A stretch of 64,000 bases of DNA from Streptomyces sp. AC1-42W (GCF_003248355.1 NZ_QKWY01000002.1:2976001-3040000), one strand, 5' to 3'. Positions 17,127-25,357 are shown, counted from the stretch's first letter. Notes: generated by a model from the sequence alone, not told the origin. Numbers and translations: made by a program.

Positions 17127-18166
17127 GCTTCCTCCGTGTGCGAGCCGTCCTGCCACTGCAGCCCGGCGACGGCGTCCAGCACCCGGTCGACGTCAGGCAG
17201 ATGGTGCCGCTCCAGCATCGGCGGGGGGTAGGGGATGTCGAAGCCGGTGACCCGCAGCACCGGAGCCTCCAGGTGGTGGAAGCAGCGCTCGGTGACCCGG
17301 GCGGCGATCTCGGCGCCGAACCCCGCGAACCCCTGGGCCTCGTGCACGACGACCGCCCGGCCGGTGCGCCGGACACTGGCGCACACCGTCTCGTCGTCGA
17401 AGGGCACCAGACTGCGCAGGTCCACTACCTCCAGCTCCCAGCCCTCGGCCACCGCGGCCTCGGCGGCGTCCAGACAGACCGGAAGGGAGGGCCCGTAGGT
17501 GATGAGGGTGGCCGAGGAGCCGCTGCGGCGTACCGCGGCCCGGCCCGGTCCGGTCACGGCAGCCGTACGGTCGATGTCGCCCTTCGACCAGTACAGGCGC
17601 TTGGGTTCGAGGAATACGACGGGGTCGTCCGAGGCGATCGCCGCGCGCAGCAGACCGTACGCGTCGGACACAGTGGCCGGCGTGACCACGTGCAGCCCGG
17701 GAGTGTGGGCGTAGTACGCCTCCGAGGCGTCACTGTGATGCTCGACGCCGCCGATCCCACCACCGTAGGGAATACGGATGGTGATCGGCATGGGCAGGGC
17801 GCCACGCGTCCGGTTGCGCATCTTGGCCACATGGCTGACGAGCTGCTCGAACGCCGGATACGCGAACGCGTCGAACTGCATCTCCACGACGGGGCGCAGC
17901 CCGTACATCGCCATGCCCACGGCCGTGCCCAGGATGCCGGACTCGGCCAGCGGGGTGTCGGTGACCCGAACGTCGCCGAACTCGGCGGCCAAGCCGTCGG
18001 TGACCCGGAACACGCCGCCCAGTGTGCCGATGTCCTCACCCATCAGATGGACCCGGTCGTCACTGGCCAGGGCATCGTGCAGGGCCAGATTCAGAGCCTT
18101 CGACAGAGTCACCCGCTCGACGCCCGCCCCGGCCGCGGACCGCGCGGCGGGCACGGCGGCGGTCAC
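17123..18166 (-). CDS. 2-oxo-acid dehydrogenase E1 beta subunit
   Basis: 347 residues from GTG 18166, overlapping the E1alpha stop (GTGA). Transketolase-type pyrimidine domain with TPP-binding Glu in VHLMGEDIGTLGGVF, VTDTPLAESGILGTAVGMAM, EMQFDAFAYPAFEQLVSH, and a C-terminal transketolase domain (ITYGPSLPVCLDAAE, EVVDLRSLVPFD). Most like branched-chain or aryl 2-oxo-acid dehydrogenases. Given the chorismate mutase and prephenate dehydratase in the cluster, phenylpyruvate is the inferred substrate, comparable to the PglB/PglC proteins of the pristinamycin phenylglycine pathway. A housekeeping branched-chain role cannot be excluded from sequence alone. Confidence 0.9.
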   Translation of the reverse strand: MTAAVPAARSAAGAGVERVTLSKALNLALHDALASDDRVHLMGEDIGTLGGVFRVTDGLAAEFGDVRVTDTPLAESGILGTAVGMAMYGLRPVVEMQFDAFAYPAFEQLVSHVAKMRNRTRGALPMPITIRIPYGGGIGGVEHHSDASEAYYAHTPGLHVVTPATVSDAYGLLRAAIASDDPVVFLEPKRLYWSKGDIDRTAAVTGPGRAAVRRSGSSATLITYGPSLPVCLDAAEAAVAEGWELEVVDLRSLVPFDDETVCASVRRTGRAVVVHEAQGFAGFGAEIAARVTERCFHHLEAPVLRVTGFDIPYPPPMLERHHLPDVDRVLDAVAGLQWQDGSHTEEA

Positions 18167-19296
18167 AGCGCCGCCTCCTCTGCTCCGGCGTCGCCCCGGC
18201 CGACGGGCTCGTTCGCCAGCTCCGCGATCAGTGTGGCGCGTTGCTCCTCCAGTTGGGTGGTGCGCCGGGCATAGACGTGCTCGAACAGGTCCAGGGCGTC
18301 GGGCATCGGTTCGTCCGTGAGACGGGCCCGCAACTCTGCGGCCATCTCCTCCGCCTCCCGGCGTACGTGCTCGACGCCGGCGTCGTCCAGCAGCCCACGC
18401 TCCCGCAGATGCCGTTCCATGCGGTCCACCGGGTCCCGGCGGCGCCAGAACTCCACCTCGGCCGCGTCGCGGTACCGGGTGGCGTCGTCGGCGTTGGTGT
18501 GTGCGTCCATGCGGTAGGTCACCGCTTCCACGAGGGTGGGCCCACCGCCCGCACGAGCGCGCTCCACGGCCTGCCGCACGGTCTGGTACACGGCAGCGGC
18601 GTCGTTGCCGTCGACCAGCACACCCGGGATGCCGTAGCCGACGGCTTTGTGCGCCAGGCTCGGGGCGGCGGACTGCCGGGAGACCGGTACGGAGATCGCG
18701 TATCCGTTGTTCTGCACGAAGAAGACCACCGGCGCGCGGTACACGGCCGCGAAGTTCAGCGCCTCGTGGAAGTCGCCCTCGCTGGTGCCCCCGTCGCCGG
18801 TCATCGCGAGGACGACGAGGTCGTCGCCGCGCAGCGCGGCGGCATGGGCCAGTCCCACCGCGTGGAGCGTCTGGGTGGCCAGCGGCGTGCACAGCGGTGC
18901 CACCCGCCGCTCACGGGGGTCGTACCCGCTGTGCCAGTCGCCCCGGAGCAGGGTCAGCACCTCCACCGGGTCGACGCCCCGCACCAGCAGGGCCAGGGTG
19001 TCCCGGTAGGTGGGGAAGATCCAGTCCTGGTCGGAGAGGGCCAGCACGGCCCCGGCCTCGCAGGCCTCCTGCCCCGAGGTCGACGGGTAGACCGCCAGCC
19101 GGCCCTGCTTGGTCAGCGCGGTCGCTTGCAGGTTGTAACGGCGCCCGCGCACCAACTGCCGATACAGCTCGAGCAGTACCGAGTCATCGAGGTCCCCGGT
19201 GCCGGACGGGCTGTCGATGAGGGTCAGCGGTTCCGGGGAGGGCAGCATGGCCGCCGCGCCGGCCTCACTGACCTCTGGCGGATCGAGAACGGTCAT
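18163..19296 (-). CDS. 2-oxo-acid dehydrogenase E1 alpha subunit
   Basis: 377 residues from ATG 19296 (AAGGAG ten bases upstream). ThDP motif MTGDGGTSEGDFHEALNFA ... FFVQNN (GDG-NN), VYPSTSGQEACEAGA, IFPTYRDTLALLVRG and the phosphorylation-loop-like YRMDAHTNADDATRYR are typical of branched-chain 2-oxo-acid dehydrogenase E1alpha. First gene of the minus-strand E1alpha-E1beta-E2 operon, divergent from the AfsA-like gene. Proposed to decarboxylate phenylpyruvate and pass the phenylacetyl group to E2 lipoate, yielding phenylacetyl-CoA; the substrate is inference from context. Confidence 0.9.
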   Translation of the reverse strand: MTVLDPPEVSEAGAAAMLPSPEPLTLIDSPSGTGDLDDSVLLELYRQLVRGRRYNLQATALTKQGRLAVYPSTSGQEACEAGAVLALSDQDWIFPTYRDTLALLVRGVDPVEVLTLLRGDWHSGYDPRERRVAPLCTPLATQTLHAVGLAHAAALRGDDLVVLAMTGDGGTSEGDFHEALNFAAVYRAPVVFFVQNNGYAISVPVSRQSAAPSLAHKAVGYGIPGVLVDGNDAAAVYQTVRQAVERARAGGGPTLVEAVTYRMDAHTNADDATRYRDAAEVEFWRRRDPVDRMERHLRERGLLDDAGVEHVRREAEEMAAELRARLTDEPMPDALDLFEHVYARRTTQLEEQRATLIAELANEPVGRGDAGAEEAAL

Positions 19297-19389
19297 GGGG
19301 ACGAGGCTCCTTCGGTCGCCGGACTGAGGTGTCAGCGTTCTCCGCACCAGAATTCGCGGAGGGACGCGGCGGCGGCAGTCGGCTGATAC

Positions 19390-19398
19390 GGCTAGTAC
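19390..19398. promoter_or_regulatory. GGCTAGTAC motif in the E1alpha/AfsA-like divergent region
   Basis: GGCTAGTAC followed by CTCGTGTCTACT on the plus strand, about midway in the 212-bp gap (19297-19508) between divergent starts. The nine-base core is identical to the minus-strand half of the palindrome at 11610-11627. No other feature is visible in the gap. Confidence 0.4.
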
Positions 19399-19508
19399 CT
19401 CGTGTCTACTTCCAACAGGCGACTGGTGGGCCCCGGCCCTGGACTCCACGCTGAAATCACTTCCGCGGTGTCGCAGACCGCCGCTTCCCGCCAGCCAGGA
19501 GGTAGTCC

Positions 19509-20270
19509 ATGAGCAGCACAGACACATCCCGACTCGTCGTCGGTGACCGGTTTCGGGACTTCGCCGCGGCCGTCGGCGCCGACACCTTCTCCGACCTCGT
19601 CCGCGCGCTCGACGCCGGCGACCTCGACACCGTGGAAGGGCCGGTGCGTGTGGTCACCGGCCAGGGAGTCGGCTCATTCGAGGTCTCCTACCTCCTGGAC
19701 GCCATCGCCCGGCGGAAGTTGGACGACCGCATCACTCTCGTGCACACCGCCGGGGAGCCCGCGCGCCGCCAGGAGCTGCACAAGGCTCGCGAGGACAACG
19801 TGCTGGTGGCCGGGCTCACTCAGGTCGACGACACCACCTATGAGGCCCGGCTCCGGCTGCACGATCACAACGAGTTCCTCGTCGATGTGCAGGACCGCGT
19901 GCATGTGCAGGGCATGGTGGCCGTCGAGGCGGCCCGCCAGATGTTCCTCGCGGTGGTGGAACGCTACTTCACGGCACGCTGGTCGCAGCAGCGCTACTAC
20001 ATTGTCCTGAACTCGATGAACACCACGTTCTCCAACTTCCTCTTCCCCGTCGGCGCCACCCTGCGGCTCACCGTGGACGCATCCGACCTGTCGGAGCCGA
20101 GCAGGCTCACCGTCCGCACCACGGTGGTGGTCGAGCAGGCCGGCCGGGAGGCCGCCGGCATCACCATCGACGCCGCCGCGTTCGCCCCCGGACTGCTGGA
20201 GGACAAGGAACTGCGCCGGGCCAAGAGCGCGGTGGCGAGCACGATGGACGCCGCTCTCGCCACCGCGTGA
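19509..20270 (+). CDS. AfsA-family hotdog-domain protein
   Basis: 253 residues from ATG 19509 with a textbook AGGAGG six bases upstream. The AfsA repeat is clear: HKAREDNVLVAGL, then LHDHNEFLVDVQDRVHVQGM and VAVEAARQMFLAVVERYF, followed by a second hotdog-like half (LNSMNTTFSNFLFPVG). AfsA proteins build gamma-butyrolactone signals, but shorter homologues occur in unrelated biosynthetic clusters as dehydratase- or thioesterase-like enzymes. Nothing here provides the reductase partners of a butyrolactone pathway. Leads a plus-strand run with prephenate dehydratase one base downstream of its stop, so a catalytic or CoA-handling role in the tropolone pathway is plausible but unproven. Confidence 0.8.
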   Translation: MSSTDTSRLVVGDRFRDFAAAVGADTFSDLVRALDAGDLDTVEGPVRVVTGQGVGSFEVSYLLDAIARRKLDDRITLVHTAGEPARRQELHKAREDNVLVAGLTQVDDTTYEARLRLHDHNEFLVDVQDRVHVQGMVAVEAARQMFLAVVERYFTARWSQQRYYIVLNSMNTTFSNFLFPVGATLRLTVDASDLSEPSRLTVRTTVVVEQAGREAAGITIDAAAFAPGLLEDKELRRAKSAVASTMDAALATA

Positions 20271-20271
20271 C

Positions 20272-21264
20272 ATGAGAGCACCGGTACAGGGAACCCAGCC
20301 GCGCCGCGTGCCGGGACGCATCCCGCGCCCGTGGCGGCTGACATATCTGGGGCCGGAGGGAACCTTCACCGAACGGGCGCTGCGCACCCTCCCCGAAGCC
20401 GACGGCTCGCGGCTGTTGCCGGCGGCCACGGCCGCCCGGGCACTGGAACTGGTGCACGGGGGCGACGCGGACGCCGCGATGCTGCCCGTGCACAACACGG
20501 TGGCCGGGCCGGTGGGGGACACGGTGCGCGCACTCGCCGGGGCACCCGCTCCGGTCGTCGTCCGCGAGGTGGTGCTCCTCGTCGAGTTCGCGCTGTTGGT
20601 GCGTCCCGGCACCGGGCTCGACACCATCCGTACGGTGAGCGGCCACCCGCACGCCGGGGCGCAGGTCGCCGGCTGGCTGGCCGGGCGACTGCCCCGGGCA
20701 CGCTGGCTGCCCGCGCCGTCCAACGCGGAGGCCGCGCGCCGGGTCAGGGACGGCGCGAGCGACGCCGCGGTGGCCGGTGACTTCACCGCCGCCCACTACG
20801 GCCTGCGGGTGGCGGCCGCCGGCATCCAGGACACCGCCGGGGCGGTCACCCGGTTCCTGCTCTGCGCGCACTCCGGAGCCCACGCCTTCCCGCCCGTCCG
20901 GCAGGCCGATCGCACCTCATTGCTCGGACGTGTTCCGGGCCCGCCGGACGGCCTCGGCGCCTTCCTGGACGACCTCCGGCGCCACCCCCTCCTGCGGGCC
21001 GTGTCCCTGTACACCGTGCCCGACGGCAGCGGCGCTTCCGTCCTGTTCGCGGACTGCCCGGGCAACGCAGAGCAGCCCGCGACCCACCGCACCGTCCAAC
21101 TGCTGAGCCTGCGCCTGCCCGGGCTGCAGTCCCTGGGGTCGTACGCCTCGGCCCCCAGCCCAACCGCCGTACGAACGGAGCCTGACGACGATGCACCGCG
21201 AGACGAGCACCACCGGGGAAGCCGCGCCCGGGGACATCGCCCGGCTGCGGGAGCGCATCGATGA
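20272..21264 (+). CDS. trlH: Prephenate dehydratase
   Basis: Decarboxylates and dehydrates prephenate to phenylpyruvate. About 330 residues from ATG 20272: TYLGPEGTFTERAL, MLPVHNTVAGPVGDTV, FTAAHYGLRVAAAGIQDTAGAVTRFL (catalytic Thr-Arg-Phe) and a C-terminal ACT domain ending LRLPGLQSLGSYASA. The last 35 or so residues after that point are low-complexity and lie in another frame over the start of the chorismate mutase gene. The trl enzyme TrlH is described as a fusion of prephenate dehydratase and chorismate mutase; here the two halves are in different frames with a 74-base overlap. The ACT regulatory motif GxLGxV is altered to LLGRVPGPPDGL, possibly weakening feedback inhibition. Confidence 0.88.
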   Translation: MRAPVQGTQPRRVPGRIPRPWRLTYLGPEGTFTERALRTLPEADGSRLLPAATAARALELVHGGDADAAMLPVHNTVAGPVGDTVRALAGAPAPVVVREVVLLVEFALLVRPGTGLDTIRTVSGHPHAGAQVAGWLAGRLPRARWLPAPSNAEAARRVRDGASDAAVAGDFTAAHYGLRVAAAGIQDTAGAVTRFLLCAHSGAHAFPPVRQADRTSLLGRVPGPPDGLGAFLDDLRRHPLLRAVSLYTVPDGSGASVLFADCPGNAEQPATHRTVQLLSLRLPGLQSLGSYASAPSPTAVRTEPDDDAPRDEHHRGSRARGHRPAAGAHR

Positions 21265-21472
21265 CCTGGACCGCTCCCTCATCGGTACGCTGAAGCAGCG
21301 GATCGAGGCATCCCGGGAGATCCAGCGCATCCGCACGGGAGGGGGCGGAGCCCCGCTGGACTCCGGCCGCGAGCTGTCCATCCGGGGCCGGTACGCCGAG
21401 GAACTGGGGGAGAGCGGGGCGGGTCTCGCCGAGGCATTGCTGGAGATGTGCCGGGGGCGGTCTCCGCGGTGA
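21191..21472 (+). CDS. trlH: AroQ-type chorismate mutase (separate frame from dehydratase)
   Basis: 93 residues from ATG 21191. All-helical AroQ fold: IARLRERIDDLDRSLIGTLKQRIEASREIQRIR with the active-site Arg, Lys/Arg and Arg of helix 1, then ELSIRGRYAEELGESGAGLAEALLEMCRGRS. GGAG ten bases upstream can support independent initiation, but the gene overlaps the dehydratase reading frame by 74 bases, which is long for this operon style. Either the fused TrlH has split here, or a +1 shift (real, programmed, or a sequencing error) separates what is one protein. Its stop overlaps the TetR start (GTGA). Confidence 0.85.
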   Translation: MHRETSTTGEAAPGDIARLRERIDDLDRSLIGTLKQRIEASREIQRIRTGGGGAPLDSGRELSIRGRYAEELGESGAGLAEALLEMCRGRSPR

Positions 21473-22128
21473 GTCCTCCCCCGCGGACGGTGCCACCGTC
21501 CCGCCGCCCGCGTCGCGGTCGTGAGGACGTCCTCATGGCCGCGACGGCCCTGTTCCACGAACGGGGGCACGACGCGACGAGCATGAGCGACATCGCCGAC
21601 CGCCTCGGTGTCACCAAGGCGGCGCTGTACCGGCATGTGCGGGGTAGGGCCGAGGTGCTGCGCGAGGTCACCCGTCCGGTCCGCGCGCGTCTGCGGTCGT
21701 TGTCGGCCGCGGGCGCGTCCGGGGACGGCCGCTCACCCGCCGCCGAACTCGCCGACCTGCTGGACGCGCTCGCCCTGGCGGCGGCGGCGGATCCGGCCCG
21801 CCACGCGGTGTTCTGGGGCGTGGGCGGCACACCGAGCCCGGATGCCGAGGATGCCGTGTGCCGGGAATCCATGATTGCGCGGCTGGCACAGCTGCTCGCG
21901 CGGGCCATGCGCCGGGGCGAGACACGGTGCGACCTCGATCCGTCGGTCACAGCCCGCCTGCTCGTGGGAGCGGTCGTAGGCACGGCGGCGGGCGGAAGAG
22001 GCACGGAGTACCCGTTCGGGAGCCGGCGGAAACCGGACGGCGAGTCAGGGGCCGGGAGATCGCCATCGGCCGTCGATCTCCTGCTCGACGGCCTGCTCCG
22101 GTCACCGGCCGGCCCGCGGCGCACATGA
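21469..22128 (+). CDS. TetR-family regulator in the tropolone-type operon
   Basis: 219 residues from GTG 21469 overlapping the chorismate mutase stop. N-terminal HTH: GREDVLMAATALFHERGHDATSMSDIADRLGVTKAALYRHVRG. The C-terminal ligand domain is short and Ala-rich. Co-translated with the biosynthetic genes, so it is the natural candidate for the pathway-specific regulator that senses a product or intermediate, possibly through the shared CTAGTAC motif. Its 3' end overlaps the convergent LysR gene by 27 bases. Confidence 0.85.
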   Translation: MSPPPRTVPPSRRPRRGREDVLMAATALFHERGHDATSMSDIADRLGVTKAALYRHVRGRAEVLREVTRPVRARLRSLSAAGASGDGRSPAAELADLLDALALAAAADPARHAVFWGVGGTPSPDAEDAVCRESMIARLAQLLARAMRRGETRCDLDPSVTARLLVGAVVGTAAGGRGTEYPFGSRRKPDGESGAGRSPSAVDLLLDGLLRSPAGPRRT

Positions 22129-23106
22129 GGGCGGCGGACCGGACGACGCGGAATGGGTGAGCGCGGCCCGTACGGCCTCGCGCAGCCACATGTGCACGGG
22201 CTCGGTCTCGTGCCGCGGGTGCCACGCCTGGCAGATGCTGATGGGCTCGGTGGCCACCGGCAGGTCGAACAGTTCGACGTTGACCGACCGCCGCGCGCCG
22301 GCCGCGACCGAGTGGGGCATCGCGGTCACCAGGTCACCCGTCGGGATCATCAGGAGCGCCTCGCCGTAGTTCGGCACGGACGCGATCACCTCCCTGTGCA
22401 GACCGAGTGCGTGCAGCGCGGTGTCGATGGGCCCGGCCATACGGCCCTTGCGGGAGACGCTGACGTGCCGCGCCGAGGCGAATGCCTCTGCGGTCACCTC
22501 CGCGGCCAGCAGTGGGTGTCCGGCCCGCGCCACGCCTGTGAACCGGTCTTGGAACAATGGCTCGATCCGCAGCTCCGGGCTGGGTTCGTCGATGACGCCG
22601 ACCTCGATGTCCACAGAGCCCTCACGCAGGGGCGCGCTGCCGTGGGTACTCTCCACCGTGAAGGCGAACCGGGCCATCGGCACCTCCACGCTCGCCCGGT
22701 TCAGCAGATTCGGCGCCAGCACCGCCGCGTACGCCTCGTCCGCCACGATGGTCAGCATCCGACTCACCCGGGAGAGGTCCTTCTGCGGGCTCGGGCTGAG
22801 CAGCAGCTCCGCCTCCCGCAACAACGCCCTCACCCTCGGCTGGAGTTCCAGGGCCCGAGGAGTGGGCACGAGGCCCCGTCCGGCGCGGACCAGGACGGGG
22901 TCGCCGAGGGCGAGGCGGATCTTGGCCAGCGTCCGGCTCATAGCGGGCGGGGACAGTGCCAGCCGTTCCGCGGCGCCCGTGACGCTGTGCTCCTGCAGCA
23001 ACGCGTCCAGGGCCGGCAGCAGGCGCAGGTCCAGACTCGGTCCTTGACGGCCGGACAGCTCGTCGGCCCATCCGCCCTGACGGTCGCCGACGCCGGTCTC
23101 GCTCAT
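22102..23106 (-). CDS. LysR-family transcriptional regulator
   Basis: 334 residues from ATG 23106 (GAGGGGAAGCC upstream). The HTH is LLPALDALLQEHSVTGAAERLALSPPAMSRTLAKIRLALGDPVLVRAGRGLVPT, of the NodD/NahR-like type with AMSR in the recognition helix, followed by a periplasmic-binding-like effector domain. It overlaps the exporter stop (ATGA), forming a methyltransferase-exporter-LysR transcript. Likely controls the exporter or the cluster in response to an aromatic effector, which is inference. Confidence 0.88.
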   Translation of the reverse strand: MSETGVGDRQGGWADELSGRQGPSLDLRLLPALDALLQEHSVTGAAERLALSPPAMSRTLAKIRLALGDPVLVRAGRGLVPTPRALELQPRVRALLREAELLLSPSPQKDLSRVSRMLTIVADEAYAAVLAPNLLNRASVEVPMARFAFTVESTHGSAPLREGSVDIEVGVIDEPSPELRIEPLFQDRFTGVARAGHPLLAAEVTAEAFASARHVSVSRKGRMAGPIDTALHALGLHREVIASVPNYGEALLMIPTGDLVTAMPHSVAAGARRSVNVELFDLPVATEPISICQAWHPRHETEPVHMWLREAVRAALTHSASSGPPPSCAPRAGR

Positions 23107-24662
23107 GGCTTCCCCTCGGTGGTGCCGTGTTCGTCGTGTCCCGGTCGCAGCCACAGTACGACCACGATGGTCAACAGGAGCAGTGCGAGTGCCACGATGC
23201 GCAACGACTCGGCCATTCCCGTCGTGAACGCCTCCCGCACCTGTGCGGACAGGTGTGCCGCGGCGGTGCCGGAGTGCTCCACGCCGCGCAGGGTGGTGCC
23301 CAGCGCCTGCCCGTTTCCGAAGTCCCCGGTGTCCCAGGGCCCGGCCGGCAGGGCGTTCACGAATCGGGTGTTGAGCAGCGTGCCGAACACGGCGAAGCCG
23401 AGTGCCCCGCCGATCTCCCGGCTGAAGCTGTTGACGCCGGAGCCGACGCCCGCCTGGTGGGCGGGGACGGAGGTGATGACTGCGTTCGACAGGGGCGGAT
23501 TGGACAGCCCCGACCCGATGCCGACCACGACGATGCACCCGGCGTACACGACGTACGCGGTGCCGGGGCCGCACAGGGAGAACAACCCGAGGCCCACTAC
23601 CACTACGAGCAGCCCACAGGCGATGACCGGACGGCCCCCGTACCGGTCGGCCAGCCGGGCGGCCCGCGGGGAGGCCAGGAAGATCACGACGGCCAGCGGT
23701 GCCGTGCCGAGGCCGGCCAGGACGGCCGGATAGTCCTTCACGTTCATGAGGTACTGGCCGTTGAGGTAGAAGACCGAGTACATCGCGACGAAGGACGCGA
23801 CGATGCCGAGGGTTCCGGCACGCATCCCGGGCCGGCGGAACACCCGAGGGTCCAGCAGCGGCTGCTCCCGCCCGAGTTCGTAGCGGCAGAACAGCACCAG
23901 GAACACTGCGCTCGCGGCGAAGCCAGACAGCACGGCGGGGGAGGCCCAGCCGAGTTCGGAGCCCTCGATGATGCCGAAGAGCACCCCGAAGACGGCCGCG
24001 ACGAGAAGGAGTATTCCGCCCGTGTCGATCAGGTGGGCATGGCGTTCGACGCGGGGCAGGGTCCTGGCCGCCACCGCCAGTCCGCACGCCGAAAGCGGAG
24101 CGGCCACCGCGAACAGGACCTGCCAGTCGTAGAACTGGAGCACCGCGCCGCCCACGATGTTGCCTGCCACGCCACCGCCTCCGCTGAGCGCGGTCCACAG
24201 AGCGACGGCATGCCCGCGTTTCCCCGGTGGGAAGCAGGAGATCAGCAGCGGCAGGCTGTTGGGCAGGATCAGTGCGGCGCCGGCCCCGGTCACCGCCCGC
24301 GCCCCGAGCAGCAGGGGGACGGTCGGTGAGACCGCGGACGCGAGTGATCCCACGACCATCATGGCGAGGCCGGTGAGCAGGGCGCCCTTCCGGCCGAAGC
24401 GGTCGCCCACGGCCCCGCTGGGGATGAGCAGGCAGCCGAAGACGATCAGGTAGCTGTCGACGATCCACAGGACCTCGGTCGGGCTCGGCCGCAGCGCGCT
24501 GGTCGCCAGGCGGCCGACCGCGAGGTTCACCCCCGCGCCGAGGCCGAAGACCAGCATGACGCACATGCCGAGCGCGGCGACGGCCGTGCGGGATTCCGGC
24601 CGGGCGCCGCTCGACGCGGCGGTCGAACGCCGTACCGGATCGGTCGGCGAGGACGTGTTCAC
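23103..24662 (-). CDS. MFS drug exporter, DHA2 (14-TM) family
   Basis: 519 residues from GTG 24662, overlapping the methyltransferase stop. About 14 transmembrane helices; signature loops GDRFGRKGALLTG (motif A, between helices 2 and 3) and GARAVTGAGAALILPNSLPLLIS (motif C region) match EmrB/QacA-type proton-driven exporters. Its place in the cluster suggests export of the tropolone product, giving self-resistance. Confidence 0.88.
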   Translation of the reverse strand: MNTSSPTDPVRRSTAASSGARPESRTAVAALGMCVMLVFGLGAGVNLAVGRLATSALRPSPTEVLWIVDSYLIVFGCLLIPSGAVGDRFGRKGALLTGLAMMVVGSLASAVSPTVPLLLGARAVTGAGAALILPNSLPLLISCFPPGKRGHAVALWTALSGGGGVAGNIVGGAVLQFYDWQVLFAVAAPLSACGLAVAARTLPRVERHAHLIDTGGILLLVAAVFGVLFGIIEGSELGWASPAVLSGFAASAVFLVLFCRYELGREQPLLDPRVFRRPGMRAGTLGIVASFVAMYSVFYLNGQYLMNVKDYPAVLAGLGTAPLAVVIFLASPRAARLADRYGGRPVIACGLLVVVVGLGLFSLCGPGTAYVVYAGCIVVVGIGSGLSNPPLSNAVITSVPAHQAGVGSGVNSFSREIGGALGFAVFGTLLNTRFVNALPAGPWDTGDFGNGQALGTTLRGVEHSGTAAAHLSAQVREAFTTGMAESLRIVALALLLLTIVVVLWLRPGHDEHGTTEGKP

Positions 24663-25357
24663 GACACGGTCCACCCGGAGCCGGTGAATGTGGACAGTTC
24701 GAATCCCTGTCCGTCGGTGATGCCGACGGACACGTATCCGTTGTCCGGATTCCGGACGTGGTCGAGGTATGAGCGGGCACCGGCGGCGAACTTCTCGGTG
24801 TCGTCCGCGTGCACGAGCGCGCCGGTGCGCAGGTGCGGTTCGGCGGCCCGGACGACGTCGAGAAAGAAATCGGCCCAGCCGTCCAGATAGAGAAAATCGA
24901 TCGGATCGGCGGACAGGGCAGGAAAGAAGGATAATACCTCGCTTGCCTCGCCGGTGATCACCTCGGCATATTTGTCGACCCCGGCCGCTTTCAGGTGATT
25001 TCGGGCCGCCGCGCACTTTCCTTCGTGGAGATCGACGGTGTAGAGCTTTCCTATTCCGTTGTCCTTGAGCGCTGCTGCGATATGGAGGGCGGTGAAACCG
25101 TAGGCGGTGCCGAACTCGAAGGCGATCCGGGGGCGCATGGCCCGGACGCAGGCGTAGAGCAATCGACCGATGGCTGCCGGGGCCGCGTAATAGCCGGAGG
25201 CGCACGCGGAAACGAGTTCCGCCGGTGTCCACGGTGTGGTGCGTCGCCGGATGATTTCGAGGAGCTTCGGTTGTTCCACGGCGTCTACGCGGTCCTGCTC
25301 GGCGGAGATGGCGTCGAGCACTGCTCGTATGTCGGCAGAGAAAAGGGAGGAGGTCAT
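24659..25357 (-). CDS. Class I SAM-dependent methyltransferase (O-methyltransferase-like), TTA codon
   Basis: 232 residues from ATG 25357 with GAAAGG upstream. The SAM-binding motif is IAFEFGTAYGFTALHIAAAL, then LYTVDLHEGKCAAARNHL and the metal-dependent-type acidic motif IDFLYLDGWADFFLDVVRA. Resembles small catechol-type or Methyltransf_24 enzymes, so it may methylate a hydroxyl of the tropolone product or a related phenol. Codon usage is less GC-rich than neighbours and includes a TTA leucine codon (24934-24932), implying dependence on the bldA tRNA. First gene of the methyltransferase-exporter-LysR operon. Confidence 0.8.
   Translation of the reverse strand: MTSSLFSADIRAVLDAISAEQDRVDAVEQPKLLEIIRRRTTPWTPAELVSACASGYYAAPAAIGRLLYACVRAMRPRIAFEFGTAYGFTALHIAAALKDNGIGKLYTVDLHEGKCAAARNHLKAAGVDKYAEVITGEASEVLSFFPALSADPIDFLYLDGWADFFLDVVRAAEPHLRTGALVHADDTEKFAAGARSYLDHVRNPDNGYVSVGITDGQGFELSTFTGSGWTVS

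Noticed and set aside
15882..19296. E1alpha/E1beta/E2 as the housekeeping branched-chain (bkd) operon.
   Set aside because: Not excluded by sequence, but the genes sit inside the cluster between trl-type genes and share an intergenic motif with them; phenylpyruvate is the better guess.
19509..20270. AfsA-like protein as gamma-butyrolactone synthase.
   Set aside because: No companion reductase or signal-receptor arrangement nearby; genes around it belong to phenylpyruvate formation.
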